DNA of 64,000 nt. Source: Diaphorobacter sp. HDW4B (GTDB lineage: Bacteria > Pseudomonadota > Gammaproteobacteria > Burkholderiales > Burkholderiaceae_C). Shown here piece by piece: positions 52,862-62,915 of the stretch. Positions within the stretch are counted from its first letter, which is position 1. Each line of letters begins with the position of its first letter. The position numbers were made by a program, and so were the translations under genes. Location: positions 2,511,501 to 2,575,500 of the forward strand of contig NZ_CP049905.1 of the NCBI RefSeq assembly GCF_011305535.1. Reading direction: 5' to 3'. The notes below the pieces were generated by a model, which did no database searches, was not told the origin of the DNA, and worked only from the letters and a program-made list of their open reading frames with translations.

Positions 52862-54045
52862 GCGCTTGCTCCCTTCGCGATGGGGGTGGTTGGCTTGGCT
52901 GTGTTGGTTGTGATCCTGGCGGCGGCCTTGCCGCTGCGGGCCGCGCGGTATTCGCGCCATTGCTTGACGAGACCGACGATGCCGCCGGGCATGAACAGCG
53001 TGACCGCGATGAACAGCAGGCCCAGCACATACAGCCAGTATTCGGGCGCGGCCATGGTCAACCAGCTCTTGCCGCCGTTGACGGCAAACGCGCCGATGAT
53101 CGGGCCGATCAGCGATGCGCGGCCACCGACGGCGGTCCACACTGCCATCTCGATGGAGTTGCCCACGCTCATTTCGCTTGGGTTGATGATGCCGACCTGC
53201 GGCACATAGAGCGCACCGGCGAGGCCGCACATCATGGCCGAGATCACCCAGATCGTGAGCTTGTACGAAAGCGGGTTGTAGCCGCAGAACATGGTGCGCG
53301 ATTCGGCATCGCGCACGGCCTGCAGCACGCGGCCAAACTTGGCTTTCACCAGCCAGCGTGCCAGCAGATAGCAGCCCAGCAGCGCGATGCCCGACAGCGA
53401 GAACAGCAGCACATGCATCTGCGGTGTGTTCAGCGAGAAGCCGAGAATCGTCTTGAAGCCGGTGAATCCGTTGTTGCCGCCAAAGCCCGTCTCGTTGCGA
53501 AAGAACAGCAGCATGGCCGCGTAGGTCAGGGCCTGCGTGATGATCGAAAAATACACGCCTTTGATGCGCGAGCGAAAGGCGAAGTAGCCGAAGATGCCGG
53601 CCAGCAGACCCGGCACCAGAAACACCAGCAGCACGGTGGCGATGAAGCTGCCCGACAGCGCCCAGGCCCATGGCAGTTCCTTCCAGTCGAGGAACACCAT
53701 GAAGGGCGGCAGCGCATCAGGGCCTGCGGCCTCGCGCATCAGATACATGCCCATCACATAGCCGCCAAGCGCGAAGAACAGGCCGTGGCCCAGGCTCAGA
53801 ATGCCGGTGTAGCCCCAGATCAGATCGATGGCAAGCGCGCAGATCGCATAGCACATGAACTTGCCGAGCAGGCCGATCATGTAGTCCGACAGGTGCAGCC
53901 AGTGACCTTCTGGCACCATCAGATTGAGCGCGGGCGCGACGGCGGCGACGATGATGAAGGCGACGAGAAACAGCGTCCAGCCGCGACCGCTCAGCAGCGG
54001 TGCGGGCTTGGGCAACTCAAGGGTCGTCGTTGGGATTGCAGTCAT
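52858..54045 (-). CDS. urtC: Urea ABC transporter permease UrtC
   Basis: The 395-residue LivM-type permease has about ten membrane segments. DLIWGYTGILSLGHGLFFALGG-type sequence (GYTGILSLGHGLFFALGG, about residues 78-95) is the conserved permease motif. A second conserved loop is AVRDAESRTMFCGYNPLSYK. The gene starts 4 bases after urtB and is coupled to urtD. It forms the heterodimeric urea channel with UrtB. Confidence 0.93.
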   Translation of the reverse strand: MTAIPTTTLELPKPAPLLSGRGWTLFLVAFIIVAAVAPALNLMVPEGHWLHLSDYMIGLLGKFMCYAICALAIDLIWGYTGILSLGHGLFFALGGYVMGMYLMREAAGPDALPPFMVFLDWKELPWAWALSGSFIATVLLVFLVPGLLAGIFGYFAFRSRIKGVYFSIITQALTYAAMLLFFRNETGFGGNNGFTGFKTILGFSLNTPQMHVLLFSLSGIALLGCYLLARWLVKAKFGRVLQAVRDAESRTMFCGYNPLSYKLTIWVISAMMCGLAGALYVPQVGIINPSEMSVGNSIEMAVWTAVGGRASLIGPIIGAFAVNGGKSWLTMAAPEYWLYVLGLLFIAVTLFMPGGIVGLVKQWREYRAARSGKAAARITTNTAKPTTPIAKGASA

Positions 54046-54049
54046 GTGC

Positions 54050-55687
54050 TTATGCCTCCGCGCTGCGGCCCTTCAAGGCGAAGATGCCTTGTGGACGCTT
54101 TTGAATGAAGATCACGATGAAGAGCAGCACGGCGATCTTGGCCAGCACCGCGCCGGTCCAGCCTTCGAGCAACTTGCTGAGCACACCGAGGCCGAGCGCC
54201 GCATACACCGTTCCGGCGAGTTGCCCCACGCCGCCCAGCACCACCACGAGGAACGAGTCCACGATGTAGTTCTGGCCGAGGTCCGGCCCCACGTTGCCGA
54301 TCTGGCTGAGCGCGCAACCGGCCAAGCCCGCAATGCCGGAGCCGAGCGCGAACGCATAGGTGTCGGTGCGCGCGGTGTTCACACCCACGCAGGACGCCAT
54401 CGCGCGGTTCTGCGTGACGCCGCGCACGAACAGGCCAAGCCGTGTGCGCGCAATCATGAAGGCCACGCCGCCGAGCACGAGGAAGGCGAAGATCACGATG
54501 CAGATGCGGTTCCACGGCAGCGTGAGATTGGGCAGCAGCGTCAAGCCGCCGCTCATCCACGAGGGGTTTTCCACACCCACGTTCTGCGCGCCGAACAGGC
54601 TGCGCACGGTCTGCTGCAGCACGAGGCTGATGCCGAAGGTGGCGAGCAGTGTTTCGAGCGGACGGCCGTAGAGAAAGCGGATCACGCCGCGCTCCAGAAT
54701 CGCGCCGACGGCTGCCGACGCGAGGAACGACACCGGAATCGCCAGCACCAGATACCAACCGAATGCGGCTTCGGGCAGAAAGCGTTGGAACGCGACCTGA
54801 ACCATGTAGGTGGCGTAAGCGCCGATCATGATCAGCTCGCCATGCGCCATGTTGATCACGCCCATCAGCCCGTAGGTGATGGCCAAGCCGAGTGCAGCCA
54901 GCAGCAGCACGGAGCCAAGGCTGATGCCGCTGAAGATTTCGCCGAGGCGCTCGCCCCAGGCCAGGCCGTCTGCAATCTCGGCCACGGCGCGCTGCAGTGC
55001 TTTCTTGACCGCCGGGTCTTGCTCATCGGCCATGCGCTGGTTGAGCAGCAACTGCGTCTCGGGCGTCTTTTCATGTGCGAGCGCGGCAATCGCATGCAGG
55101 CGCTGTTGCGGGTCTTCGCTGGCCAATTGGCTGGCGGCTTTGGCGCGTTCGAGCAGGCTCTTCACCTGCGCATCGGATTCCTTGGCGAGCACCTTGTCGA
55201 TGAGTTCGACGCGCGACGCATCGGGCTCTGCGGCCAGCTTGGCTGCGGCCTTGCGGCGCTCGGTCGCATCGTTGCTGTTCAGTGCGAGAGCCGCTTGCGC
55301 GACGTCGATCACGCCGCGCAGATAGTTGTTGTTGACCACGTCTTCCGCATCGGTGGGCAGCGTCGTCGCGTTGCCGGTGGCGGGGTCGATGGCCTTGTCG
55401 TTCTGCACGATGTAGGCCTTGCCGTTCGCAGTTTTCACTTCGTCGTTGGCGAGCGCGGCAAGGAATGCTGCGACCTGCGCACCGGGCGTCTGCACGGCTT
55501 GGTTGATGGCTTCCACGCGTTGCTCGCTGTCATCGGCAGCGGCCATGTGGAAGGCTTGCTCTGCGGTGAGCGCGTGGGCACCGAAGCTGGAAAACAAGGC
55601 CAGCGCGGAAATCGCTGCAGCCGCCGCTTTCGCACCCCAGAAGCCTCGCTTGCGAGGGGCGCAGTGAATGCCGGTTGTGCGTGTCAT
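54050..55687 (-). CDS. urtB: Urea ABC transporter permease UrtB
   Basis: The 545-residue protein has a signal-like N-terminus and a periplasmic helical domain of about 220 residues (about 35-250, rich in Ala-Glu helices resembling HEAT-like repeats). The LivH-type permease follows (LLAALGLAITYGLMGVINMA; GAYATYMVQVAF). The extra N-terminal domain is typical of UrtB. The ATG at 55687 is chosen over an upstream frame that crosses the intergenic inverted repeat. No strong ribosome binding site is obvious. Confidence 0.92.
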   Translation of the reverse strand: MTRTTGIHCAPRKRGFWGAKAAAAAISALALFSSFGAHALTAEQAFHMAAADDSEQRVEAINQAVQTPGAQVAAFLAALANDEVKTANGKAYIVQNDKAIDPATGNATTLPTDAEDVVNNNYLRGVIDVAQAALALNSNDATERRKAAAKLAAEPDASRVELIDKVLAKESDAQVKSLLERAKAASQLASEDPQQRLHAIAALAHEKTPETQLLLNQRMADEQDPAVKKALQRAVAEIADGLAWGERLGEIFSGISLGSVLLLAALGLAITYGLMGVINMAHGELIMIGAYATYMVQVAFQRFLPEAAFGWYLVLAIPVSFLASAAVGAILERGVIRFLYGRPLETLLATFGISLVLQQTVRSLFGAQNVGVENPSWMSGGLTLLPNLTLPWNRICIVIFAFLVLGGVAFMIARTRLGLFVRGVTQNRAMASCVGVNTARTDTYAFALGSGIAGLAGCALSQIGNVGPDLGQNYIVDSFLVVVLGGVGQLAGTVYAALGLGVLSKLLEGWTGAVLAKIAVLLFIVIFIQKRPQGIFALKGRSAEA

Positions 55688-55762
55688 GGTCGTGCAGATG
55701 TTCTGAATGGGGGCCTGAAAACAAGGCCCGAAGTGGCCTTCGACCGGTGGATGGCGAAGGCT

Positions 55763-55829
55763 GGGGTGAGGGGCAAACCAACCTCTGGTACGTTGCTGTG
55801 AACAGGTTCCTAGCACCGACCCTCACCCC
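55763..55829. repeat. Inverted repeat in the urtA-urtB gap
   Basis: GGGGTGAGGG (55763-55772) and CCCTCACCCC (55820-55829) form a perfect 10-bp stem around about 47 bases in the 191-base gap between urtA and urtB. Without a T-run it is more likely to be a transcript-stabilising or processing hairpin that raises UrtA over the membrane subunits, as is common after binding-protein genes. Confidence 0.55.
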
Positions 55830-55878
55830 ATTCTTCTTTCGCATTGAGCGAATGAAGAAATCGGAGACGACAGAAAAA

Positions 55879-57153
55879 TCACATGGCCGACTTGCCGTTC
55901 GGCTCATCCTTCTTCTTGTCGTTGCCTTCGATGTACGGGCTCCATGGCTGGGCCTTCACGGGGCCCTTGGTCTTCCACACCACGTTGAACTGGCCGTCGG
56001 CCTTGATCTCGCCGACCATCACCGGCTTGTGCAGGTGGTGGTTCTTCTCGTCCATCTTCACGACGAAGCCATCGGGCGCGGTGAAGGTCTGGCCGGCCAT
56101 GGCGGCGATGACCTTGTCCACATCCGTGCTCTTGGCCTTTTCGACCGCTTGCTTCCACATGTGGATGCCCACCCAGGTGGCTTCCATCGGATCGTTGGTG
56201 AGCGGCTTGTCCTTGTGGCCGGGAATGCTCTTGGCCTTGGCGTATTCGCTCCACTGCTTGATGAACGCGGTATTGGTCGGGTTCTTCACGCTTTGGAAGT
56301 AGTTCCACGCGGCCAGATGGCCGACCAGCGGCTTGGTGTCTACGCCGCGCAGCTCTTCTTCACCCACGCTGAAGGCCACCACAGGCACGTCCTTGGCCTT
56401 CAAGCCGGCGTTGCCCAGTTCCTTGTAGAACGGCACGTTGGAGTCGCCATTGATGGTCGAGATCACCGCCGTCTTGCCGCCGGTGGAGAACTTCTTCACG
56501 TCGGCCACGATGGTCTGGTAGTCGCTGTGGCCGAACGGCGTGTAGGTTTCCATGATGTCGGATTCCTTCACGCCCTTGGACTTGAGGAAAGCACGCAGAA
56601 TCTTGTTGGTGGTGCGTGGGTAGACATAGTCCGTGCCCAGCAACACAAAGCGCTTGGCGCTGCCGCCTTCCTTGCTTATCAGGTATTCGACGGCGGGAAT
56701 CGCCTGCTGGTTGGGCGCTGCGCCCGTGTAGAACACGTTCTTGGAAAGCTCTTCGCCCTCATATTGCACGGGGTAGAACAGCAGGCCGTTGTTCTGCTCG
56801 AACACCGGCAGCACCGACTTGCGCGACACGCTGGTCCAGCAGCCGAAGACCACGGCCACCTTGTCCTGCGTGATCAGTTGCTTGGCCTTCTCGGCGAACA
56901 GCGGCCAGTTGGAGGCCGGGTCCACCACCACGGGTTCGAGCTTCTTGCCCAGCACACCGCCCTTGGCGTTGATGTCGTCGATGGCCATCAGCACCGTGTC
57001 CTTGAGCACGGTTTCCGATATCGCCATGGTGCCCGAGAGGCTGTGCAGCACGCCCACCTTGATGGTGTCCTGCGCATGCACATTCGCTGTGAGGCCCAGA
57101 CCCAGCGCCAGCGAGGCAGCCAGCGTAGTAAGTGTTCCGCGACGGTTCATCAT
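55879..57153 (-). CDS. urtA: Urea ABC transporter substrate-binding protein UrtA
   Basis: The 424-residue periplasmic protein has a signal peptide (residues 1-28, ending VHA-QD). The mature start IKVGVLHSLSGTMAISETVL and AVVFGCWTSVSRKSVLPVFE are diagnostic of the urea-specific UrtA/FmdD family. The C-terminus has many Lys and Asp. GGAG precedes the ATG at 57153; the second Met directly after it is an alternative. A near-perfect sigma-54 promoter lies about 65 bases upstream, so expression should rise in nitrogen limitation. Confidence 0.95.
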   Translation of the reverse strand: MMNRRGTLTTLAASLALGLGLTANVHAQDTIKVGVLHSLSGTMAISETVLKDTVLMAIDDINAKGGVLGKKLEPVVVDPASNWPLFAEKAKQLITQDKVAVVFGCWTSVSRKSVLPVFEQNNGLLFYPVQYEGEELSKNVFYTGAAPNQQAIPAVEYLISKEGGSAKRFVLLGTDYVYPRTTNKILRAFLKSKGVKESDIMETYTPFGHSDYQTIVADVKKFSTGGKTAVISTINGDSNVPFYKELGNAGLKAKDVPVVAFSVGEEELRGVDTKPLVGHLAAWNYFQSVKNPTNTAFIKQWSEYAKAKSIPGHKDKPLTNDPMEATWVGIHMWKQAVEKAKSTDVDKVIAAMAGQTFTAPDGFVVKMDEKNHHLHKPVMVGEIKADGQFNVVWKTKGPVKAQPWSPYIEGNDKKKDEPNGKSAM

Positions 57154-57215
57154 GATTGCACCACTCCAGTTAGAGGAAGAATTGACCGGTCCAAAACGAG
57201 ACCGTCCCTCTTCAG

Positions 57216-57232
57216 TGCAATAGCTGTGCCAA
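57216..57232 (-). promoter_or_regulatory. Sigma-54 promoter of urtABCDE-ureD
   Basis: On the minus strand the sequence reads TTGGCACA-GCTA-TTGCA. It matches the sigma-54 consensus at all fixed positions with GG-N10-GC spacing. The predicted start is near 57205, about 52 bases before the urtA ATG. Confidence 0.78.
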
Positions 57233-57341
57233 CGCGTGGCAAACGCTGAGGCGGGCGAGTGCGCGCGGCTGTTGGCACTCTGTGCTGCAATGCGCAGCAC
57301 GTGCCTTTGTGGGCTGCGTGCACCAAATGCGAGGAAATCTG

Positions 57342-57358
57342 CGCACCAAACAAGGGCG
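57342..57358. promoter_or_regulatory. NtrC-like site shared by the divergent urt and ure operons
   Basis: CGCACCAAACAAGGGCG fits GCAC-N7-GTGC with one mismatch. A related half-site, GCACCA, lies at 57320-57325. Both are 120-145 bases from the predicted urtA start, the distance expected for an NtrC enhancer, and about 140-165 from the ureA start. Confidence 0.5.
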
Positions 57359-57423
57359 CTCGCGAAGGCTTGCACCGTCATGCAGACAGCGCACAATTTC
57401 AGCCGACCCTTGGCGGTGCGCTC

Positions 57424-57440
57424 TGCACGCTTGCAGTGCG
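57424..57440. promoter_or_regulatory. NtrC-like site upstream of ureA
   Basis: TGCACGCTTGCAGTGCG matches TGCAC-N7-GTGCA in all but the last base. It is centred about 58 bases before the predicted ureA start, closer than most NtrC enhancers. Confidence 0.5.
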
Positions 57441-57463
57441 TGGCCGTTCACCAAAATGAGATG

Positions 57464-57479
57464 TGGCCCGCTTTTTGCA
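57464..57479 (+). promoter_or_regulatory. Sigma-54 promoter of the ure operon
   Basis: TGGCCCG-CTTT-TTGCA matches the consensus with one mismatch in the -24 heptamer and exact GG-N10-GC spacing. The predicted start near 57490 leaves 48 bases before the ureA ATG. Confidence 0.72.
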
Positions 57480-57537
57480 GATGACACCGCATCGGTAGGC
57501 CGCGTCGCCACCCCTTCAGACAACCGGGAATCCGCAG

Positions 57538-57840
57538 ATGGAACTCACACCACGCGAAAAAGACAAGCTGCTCATCTTCACCGCCGCCCTGCTGGCCGAA
57601 CGCCGCAAGGCACGCGGGCTCAAGCTCAACTATCCTGAATCGGTGGCCTTCATCAGCGCCGCCGTGATGGAGGGCGCACGCGACGGCAAGACCGTCGCCC
57701 AGCTCATGAGCGAAGGCCGCACCATCCTCACGCGTGACGACGTGATGGACGGCATCGCCGAGATGATCCCCGACATCCAGGTCGAAGCCACCTTCCCCGA
57801 CGGCACCAAGCTCGTCACGGTGCACCAGCCCATCATCTGA
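57538..57840 (+). CDS. ureA: Urease gamma subunit
   Basis: The 100-residue structural subunit matches UreA along its whole length: [40 protein letters not shown] and [19 protein letters not shown]. With UreB and UreC it forms the urease that hydrolyses urea to ammonia and carbamate. The start is the standard one. It is the first gene after the sigma-54 promoter. The next gene, ureJ, follows after 54 bases. Confidence 0.97.
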   Translation: MELTPREKDKLLIFTAALLAERRKARGLKLNYPESVAFISAAVMEGARDGKTVAQLMSEGRTILTRDDVMDGIAEMIPDIQVEATFPDGTKLVTVHQPII

Positions 57841-57894
57841 TCGCGCGCGCCACTTTCACATCGAACGCACATCGAACAAACACCGGACACCGCC

Positions 57895-58509
57895 ATGAAG
57901 ACTCTCCACAAACTCCTCGTCGCCAGCACCGGCGCAGCCTTGGCTGCCGCTGCACCGCTTTCCGCATTCGCCCACGCAGGCGATCACACCCACAGCCACG
58001 GCGTGCTCGACAGCTTTGCACAAGCCTTCGCCCACCCCTTCACCGGCGCAGACCACCTGGCCGCGATGGTCGCAGTAGGCGTGTGGAGCGCCCTCGCCGT
58101 GCGCCCCGCTTGGCGCGCACCGCTGGCCTTTGTCGCACTGCTGGTGGCAGGCTGCGTCGCAGGGTTTGCAGGCTTGGTCGTGCCTGGCGTCGAACCCATG
58201 ATCGCCGCCTCCGTGCTCGTGCTCGGCCTGCTCGTCGCAGTGCAAAAACGCATGCCATGGGGCGTGGCCGCACTGCTCGCAGGCACCTTCGCCTTCTTCC
58301 ACGGCGCAGCCCATGGCGCAGAACTCGCAGCCGACACCGGCCTGATGGCAGCCGCCGCACTCGCAGGCATGGCGCTAGGGTCGGCTACTTTGCACCTCAC
58401 CGGCATGGCCCTCGGCAACGCAGCCCTGCAACGCCACACATGGATCGCCCGCGCAGGCGGCGTGGCCACCGCAGCGCTGGGCGCATTCATGCTCACCCGA
58501 CTGGCTTGA
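57895..58509 (+). CDS. ureJ: HupE/UreJ-family nickel transporter
   Basis: The 204-residue membrane protein has a signal-like first segment, then [11 protein letters not shown] (His-rich, about residues 24-34) and [20 protein letters not shown], the HupE/UreJ metal-binding signature (HPFxGxDHL). About six to seven membrane segments follow. The family imports nickel (or cobalt). Its place between ureA and ureB suits supply of nickel to urease. Confidence 0.92.
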   Translation: MKTLHKLLVASTGAALAAAAPLSAFAHAGDHTHSHGVLDSFAQAFAHPFTGADHLAAMVAVGVWSALAVRPAWRAPLAFVALLVAGCVAGFAGLVVPGVEPMIAASVLVLGLLVAVQKRMPWGVAALLAGTFAFFHGAAHGAELAADTGLMAAAALAGMALGSATLHLTGMALGNAALQRHTWIARAGGVATAALGAFMLTRLA

Positions 58510-58535
58510 TCCCACAACGAACCGAGAGGCACGAC

Positions 58536-58841
58536 ATGATCCCCGGCGAACTGCTCATCGACGAAGGCCACCACGAACTCAACGTGGGCCGCGAGCCCAT
58601 CACGCTCCTGGTGAAAAACGCCAGCGACCGCCCCATACAGGTCGGCTCGCACTACCACTTCACAGAAACTAACGCAGGCCTCTCGTTCGACCGACAAGCC
58701 GCACACGGCATGCGCCTGAACATCGCCAGCGGCATGGCAGTGCGCTTCGAACCAGGCCAGCAACGAACCGTAGAACTGGTCCCCTTCGCAGGCGACCGCC
58801 AAATCTACGGCTTCAGAGCACTGATCATGGGCGGCATCTGA
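58536..58841 (+). CDS. ureB: Urease beta subunit
   Basis: The 101-residue structural subunit matches Ure[39 protein letters not shown] and [19 protein letters not shown]. It starts 26 bases after ureJ. A 201-base structured repeat separates it from ureC, unlike the tight ureB-ureC junction of most operons. Confidence 0.97.
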   Translation: MIPGELLIDEGHHELNVGREPITLLVKNASDRPIQVGSHYHFTETNAGLSFDRQAAHGMRLNIASGMAVRFEPGQQRTVELVPFAGDRQIYGFRALIMGGI

Positions 58842-58868
58842 CAATGCCAAAAACACTCGCGCCCCAAC

Positions 58869-59069
58869 ATCTCGCGAAGTCGCGAGATGAACAGGCACGA
58901 GCGAAGCAAAGTGCCGAAACCACCTCTTCCAAACTGACTTCCGGCGGTTGTCCGAACGGAGCGCCTCCGGCGCGCAGTGAGTTCTGCCGGATGACTTCAA
59001 GCGCGTTTTTGATTACTTTTTGCGCGCCAGCAAAAAGTGATTGCCCCGCCGGGGGCAGTCCCGGCACCC
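58869..59069 (-). repeat. Structured intergenic repeat, copy E (reverse), inside the ure operon
   Basis: It is a full-length reverse copy between ureB and ureC. It starts with the ATCTCGCGAAGTCGCGAGAT hairpin. The second stem is TCCGGC (58940-58945) with GCCGGA (58986-58991), again different from the other copies but complementary. The first hairpin has arms CACTTTTTGC and GCAAAAAGTA. Transcription must pass through it to reach ureC. Confidence 0.85.
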
Positions 59070-59135
59070 GCACCAAACACCCGAGCGGCAGCACAAAAAG
59101 TGCCCCAAGCCAAAAGCAGATGAGATAGCCCCATC

Positions 59136-60854
<1,719 letters not shown>

Positions 60855-60924
60855 ACCATGCTGAACCAGCCCTCAACGTGCCGCATATCCCTGAATCGGG
60901 CGGCCTGCGTCGTTGCAAATGCTC

Positions 60925-60944
60925 GCAATAGCACGGGCTATTGC
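60925..60944. repeat. Perfect hairpin between ureC and the GGCT-like gene
   Basis: GCAATAGC-ACGG-GCTATTGC is an 8-bp stem with a 4-base loop, in the 138-base gap between two convergent genes. No T-run follows on either strand. It could help end transcription from both sides or be part of a dispersed repeat. Confidence 0.5.
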
Positions 60945-60992
60945 TGCGCTTTGCGCCTCGCATCCCATCCCGATGCAGGGCATGCGGACACG

Positions 60993-61514
60993 TCAGGACT
61001 GGTCCATCCCGGTCTTGAGCTGAAAAGGACTGTTCGGATGCTCTCTGCCCGTGCCGCGATACCAAGCCAGCCAGTCGCTCGCGTCGATGACCGGCGTGCC
61101 TTGCACAATCGCGGGCAGCGCTTCGTAGAACAGCACGCGCAGGCTCTGCTCGTCGCCATCGGGCAGGGCCACCTTCACTTCCAGAATGCGTTTCGCGTAT
61201 TCGCCAAAGTCCTGCGGCCAGATGCCTTCGATGCCGTCCATGGCCTGCTCCAGCGCATCGTTGAGCGGGTACACCTCGGCCAGCACGGATTGCGTTCCGT
61301 CGAGCGAAAGACCGGGGTACCAGCCCAGATCATGCAAGGTGCCGGTGAGCAGCGTGACACCCGTGCGCACAATGCCCGGCTGCAGCCGCGCGATGTCGTT
61401 CACGCCACCCGCGCGCAGCGTGCCGTAAACGGCCACATGCAGCGCGCCGCAAGCGTGCCAAGGGGCTTGTTGGTCGGAAGCGGGGGTGGTGATGGTGGAA
61501 GCAGTCTGACCCAT
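60993..61514 (-). CDS. Gamma-glutamylcyclotransferase (AIG2-like) family protein
   Basis: The 173-residue protein has the GGCT fold signature VAVYGTLRAGGVNDIARL (about residues 26-43). A substrate Glu is expected in VLAEVYPLNDALEQAMDGIE, and VLFYEALPAI is a later strand. The family cleaves gamma-glutamyl peptides to 5-oxoproline, or does related chemistry; the substrate is unknown. It lies on the opposite strand inside the ure operon, between ureC and ureE, an unusual position. The ATG at 61514 is preferred; one at 61547 is in frame. Confidence 0.85.
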   Translation of the reverse strand: MGQTASTITTPASDQQAPWHACGALHVAVYGTLRAGGVNDIARLQPGIVRTGVTLLTGTLHDLGWYPGLSLDGTQSVLAEVYPLNDALEQAMDGIEGIWPQDFGEYAKRILEVKVALPDGDEQSLRVLFYEALPAIVQGTPVIDASDWLAWYRGTGREHPNSPFQLKTGMDQS

Positions 61515-61614
61515 GGTGCCAATGTAATTTCTGTGAAAAGACCCCATCACATGCATGTTGCATGCCATATGCATCTCGGGTTCTCTAATTCTTCTGTGGA
61601 TGGATGACGCAGAC

Positions 61615-62163
61615 ATGCTGCAAATGAACAAACTGCTCGCGCAAGGCGCGGGCCTCTCCAACGTGTTGATCAAGCGCGCCACCACGGTCGAACTCGATTG
61701 GGACGTGCGCCAGAAAAGCCGCTTTGCCGCGACAGACAGCGCGGGCCGCGAGCTGGCCATCTTTCTGCCGCGCGGTCAGGCCGTGCGCGGTGGCGATGTG
61801 TTGGTCGGCGAAGACGGCTCGCTGGTGCGTGTGATCGCCGCGCCGCAAAAGGTGCTGCACATCACTTGGTGCAAGGACCACGGCACGGCCTTCGACCTGA
61901 TGCGCGCGGCCTACCACCTCGGCAATCGCCATGTGCCCATCGAGCTGCAACCCGATCACCTCAAGATCGAGCCCGACCATGTGCTGGCCGACATGCTGCG
62001 CAGCATGCACATGATCGTGCACGAGGCCGATCTGCCCTTCGAGCCCGAAGGCGGTGCATACGGTGGTCATGTGACCAACGATGGGCACAGCCACCACGGT
62101 CATCACCATCAACATCATCACGCGCACGGTGAGCACGAACACGATCACCACCACGGGCATTGA
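61615..62163 (+). CDS. ureE: Urease accessory protein UreE
   Basis: The 182-residue nickel metallochaperone has an N-terminal peptide-binding domain, a central metal-binding domain with KVLHITWCKDHGTAFDLM-type sequence (LHITWCKDHGTAFDLMRAAY) and NRHVPIELQPDHLKIEPDHV. The His-rich tail (HSHHGHHHQHHHAHGEHEHD) binds several nickel ions. It delivers nickel to UreG. The start is uncertain between 61600, 61615 and 61624. It has to be transcribed through the antisense GGCT gene or from its own promoter. Confidence 0.93.
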   Translation: MLQMNKLLAQGAGLSNVLIKRATTVELDWDVRQKSRFAATDSAGRELAIFLPRGQAVRGGDVLVGEDGSLVRVIAAPQKVLHITWCKDHGTAFDLMRAAYHLGNRHVPIELQPDHLKIEPDHVLADMLRSMHMIVHEADLPFEPEGGAYGGHVTNDGHSHHGHHHQHHHAHGEHEHDHHHGH

Positions 62164-62172
62164 GTGAGCGAC

Positions 62173-62883
62173 ATGTCGTCCAACGCCTGCGCCCCAACGC
62201 TCTCCGCGCACAGCCTGCTGCAGCTCATGTGGCTGGCTTCGCCCGCGTTGCCGATTGGCGGCTTCTCCTATTCGGAAGGTCTGGAAGCCGCCATCGAAGC
62301 GGGCCGCGTGCATGACGAAGCAAGCGCCGCGGATTGGCTGGTGCATCAACTGCACCTGACCCAATCACGCAGCGACATCGCCGTGATCGCGCAGGCCATT
62401 CCTGCGTGGCGCGCTGGCGATGCCGTGCGCGTGCAGTCGCTCAACGACTGGGTGATCGAAACGCGCGAGACCAGCGAGCTGCGTCTGCAAAGCGAGCAGA
62501 TGGGCCAGTCGCTGGTCGCGTGGCTGCGCAATCAGCATCCGGGCAACGAAGCGGTGGAGCAGTTGGCGCAGCTCTCCAACCGCACGCCGACTTATCCCAT
62601 CGCGTTTGCATTGGCCGCCTCGCTCACGCAGGCACCGCTGCAGGACTGCCTGCTGTCCTATGCCTTCGGCTGGGCCGAAAACATGGTGCAAGCCGCCATC
62701 AAAGCCGTGCCGCTCGGGCAGAGCGCAGGGCAACGCATTCTGGCGCGACTGGCGGGCGAAATCCCTGCCGCAGTGAATGCCGCCATGTTGCTGCCGGACA
62801 ATGAACGGGTCGCGTTTTCGCCCATGCTGGCGATTCTTTCTGCAAGGCACGAGCACCAGTACTCGCGTATCTTTCGCAGTTGA
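62173..62883 (+). CDS. ureF: Urease accessory protein UreF
   Basis: The 236-residue helical protein matches Ure[21 protein letters not shown] (about residues 20-39), [20 protein letters not shown] and a C-terminus ending SRIFRS. It gates nickel delivery by regulating UreG GTPase activity in the UreDFG complex. A GTG at 62164, directly after the ureE stop, is an alternative start. It ends 32 bases before the small monooxygenase-like gene. Confidence 0.94.
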   Translation: MSSNACAPTLSAHSLLQLMWLASPALPIGGFSYSEGLEAAIEAGRVHDEASAADWLVHQLHLTQSRSDIAVIAQAIPAWRAGDAVRVQSLNDWVIETRETSELRLQSEQMGQSLVAWLRNQHPGNEAVEQLAQLSNRTPTYPIAFALAASLTQAPLQDCLLSYAFGWAENMVQAAIKAVPLGQSAGQRILARLAGEIPAAVNAAMLLPDNERVAFSPMLAILSARHEHQYSRIFRS

Positions 62884-62915
62884 TCCGCAAGCCACCCGCA
62901 GGAGCCCAACGCACC

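Noticed and set aside
57273-57288. TTGGCACTCTGTGCTGC as a sigma-54 promoter toward ureA
   Set aside because: The spacing is GG-N11-GC; sigma-54 spacing is strict at N10, and a correctly spaced site lies closer to ureA.
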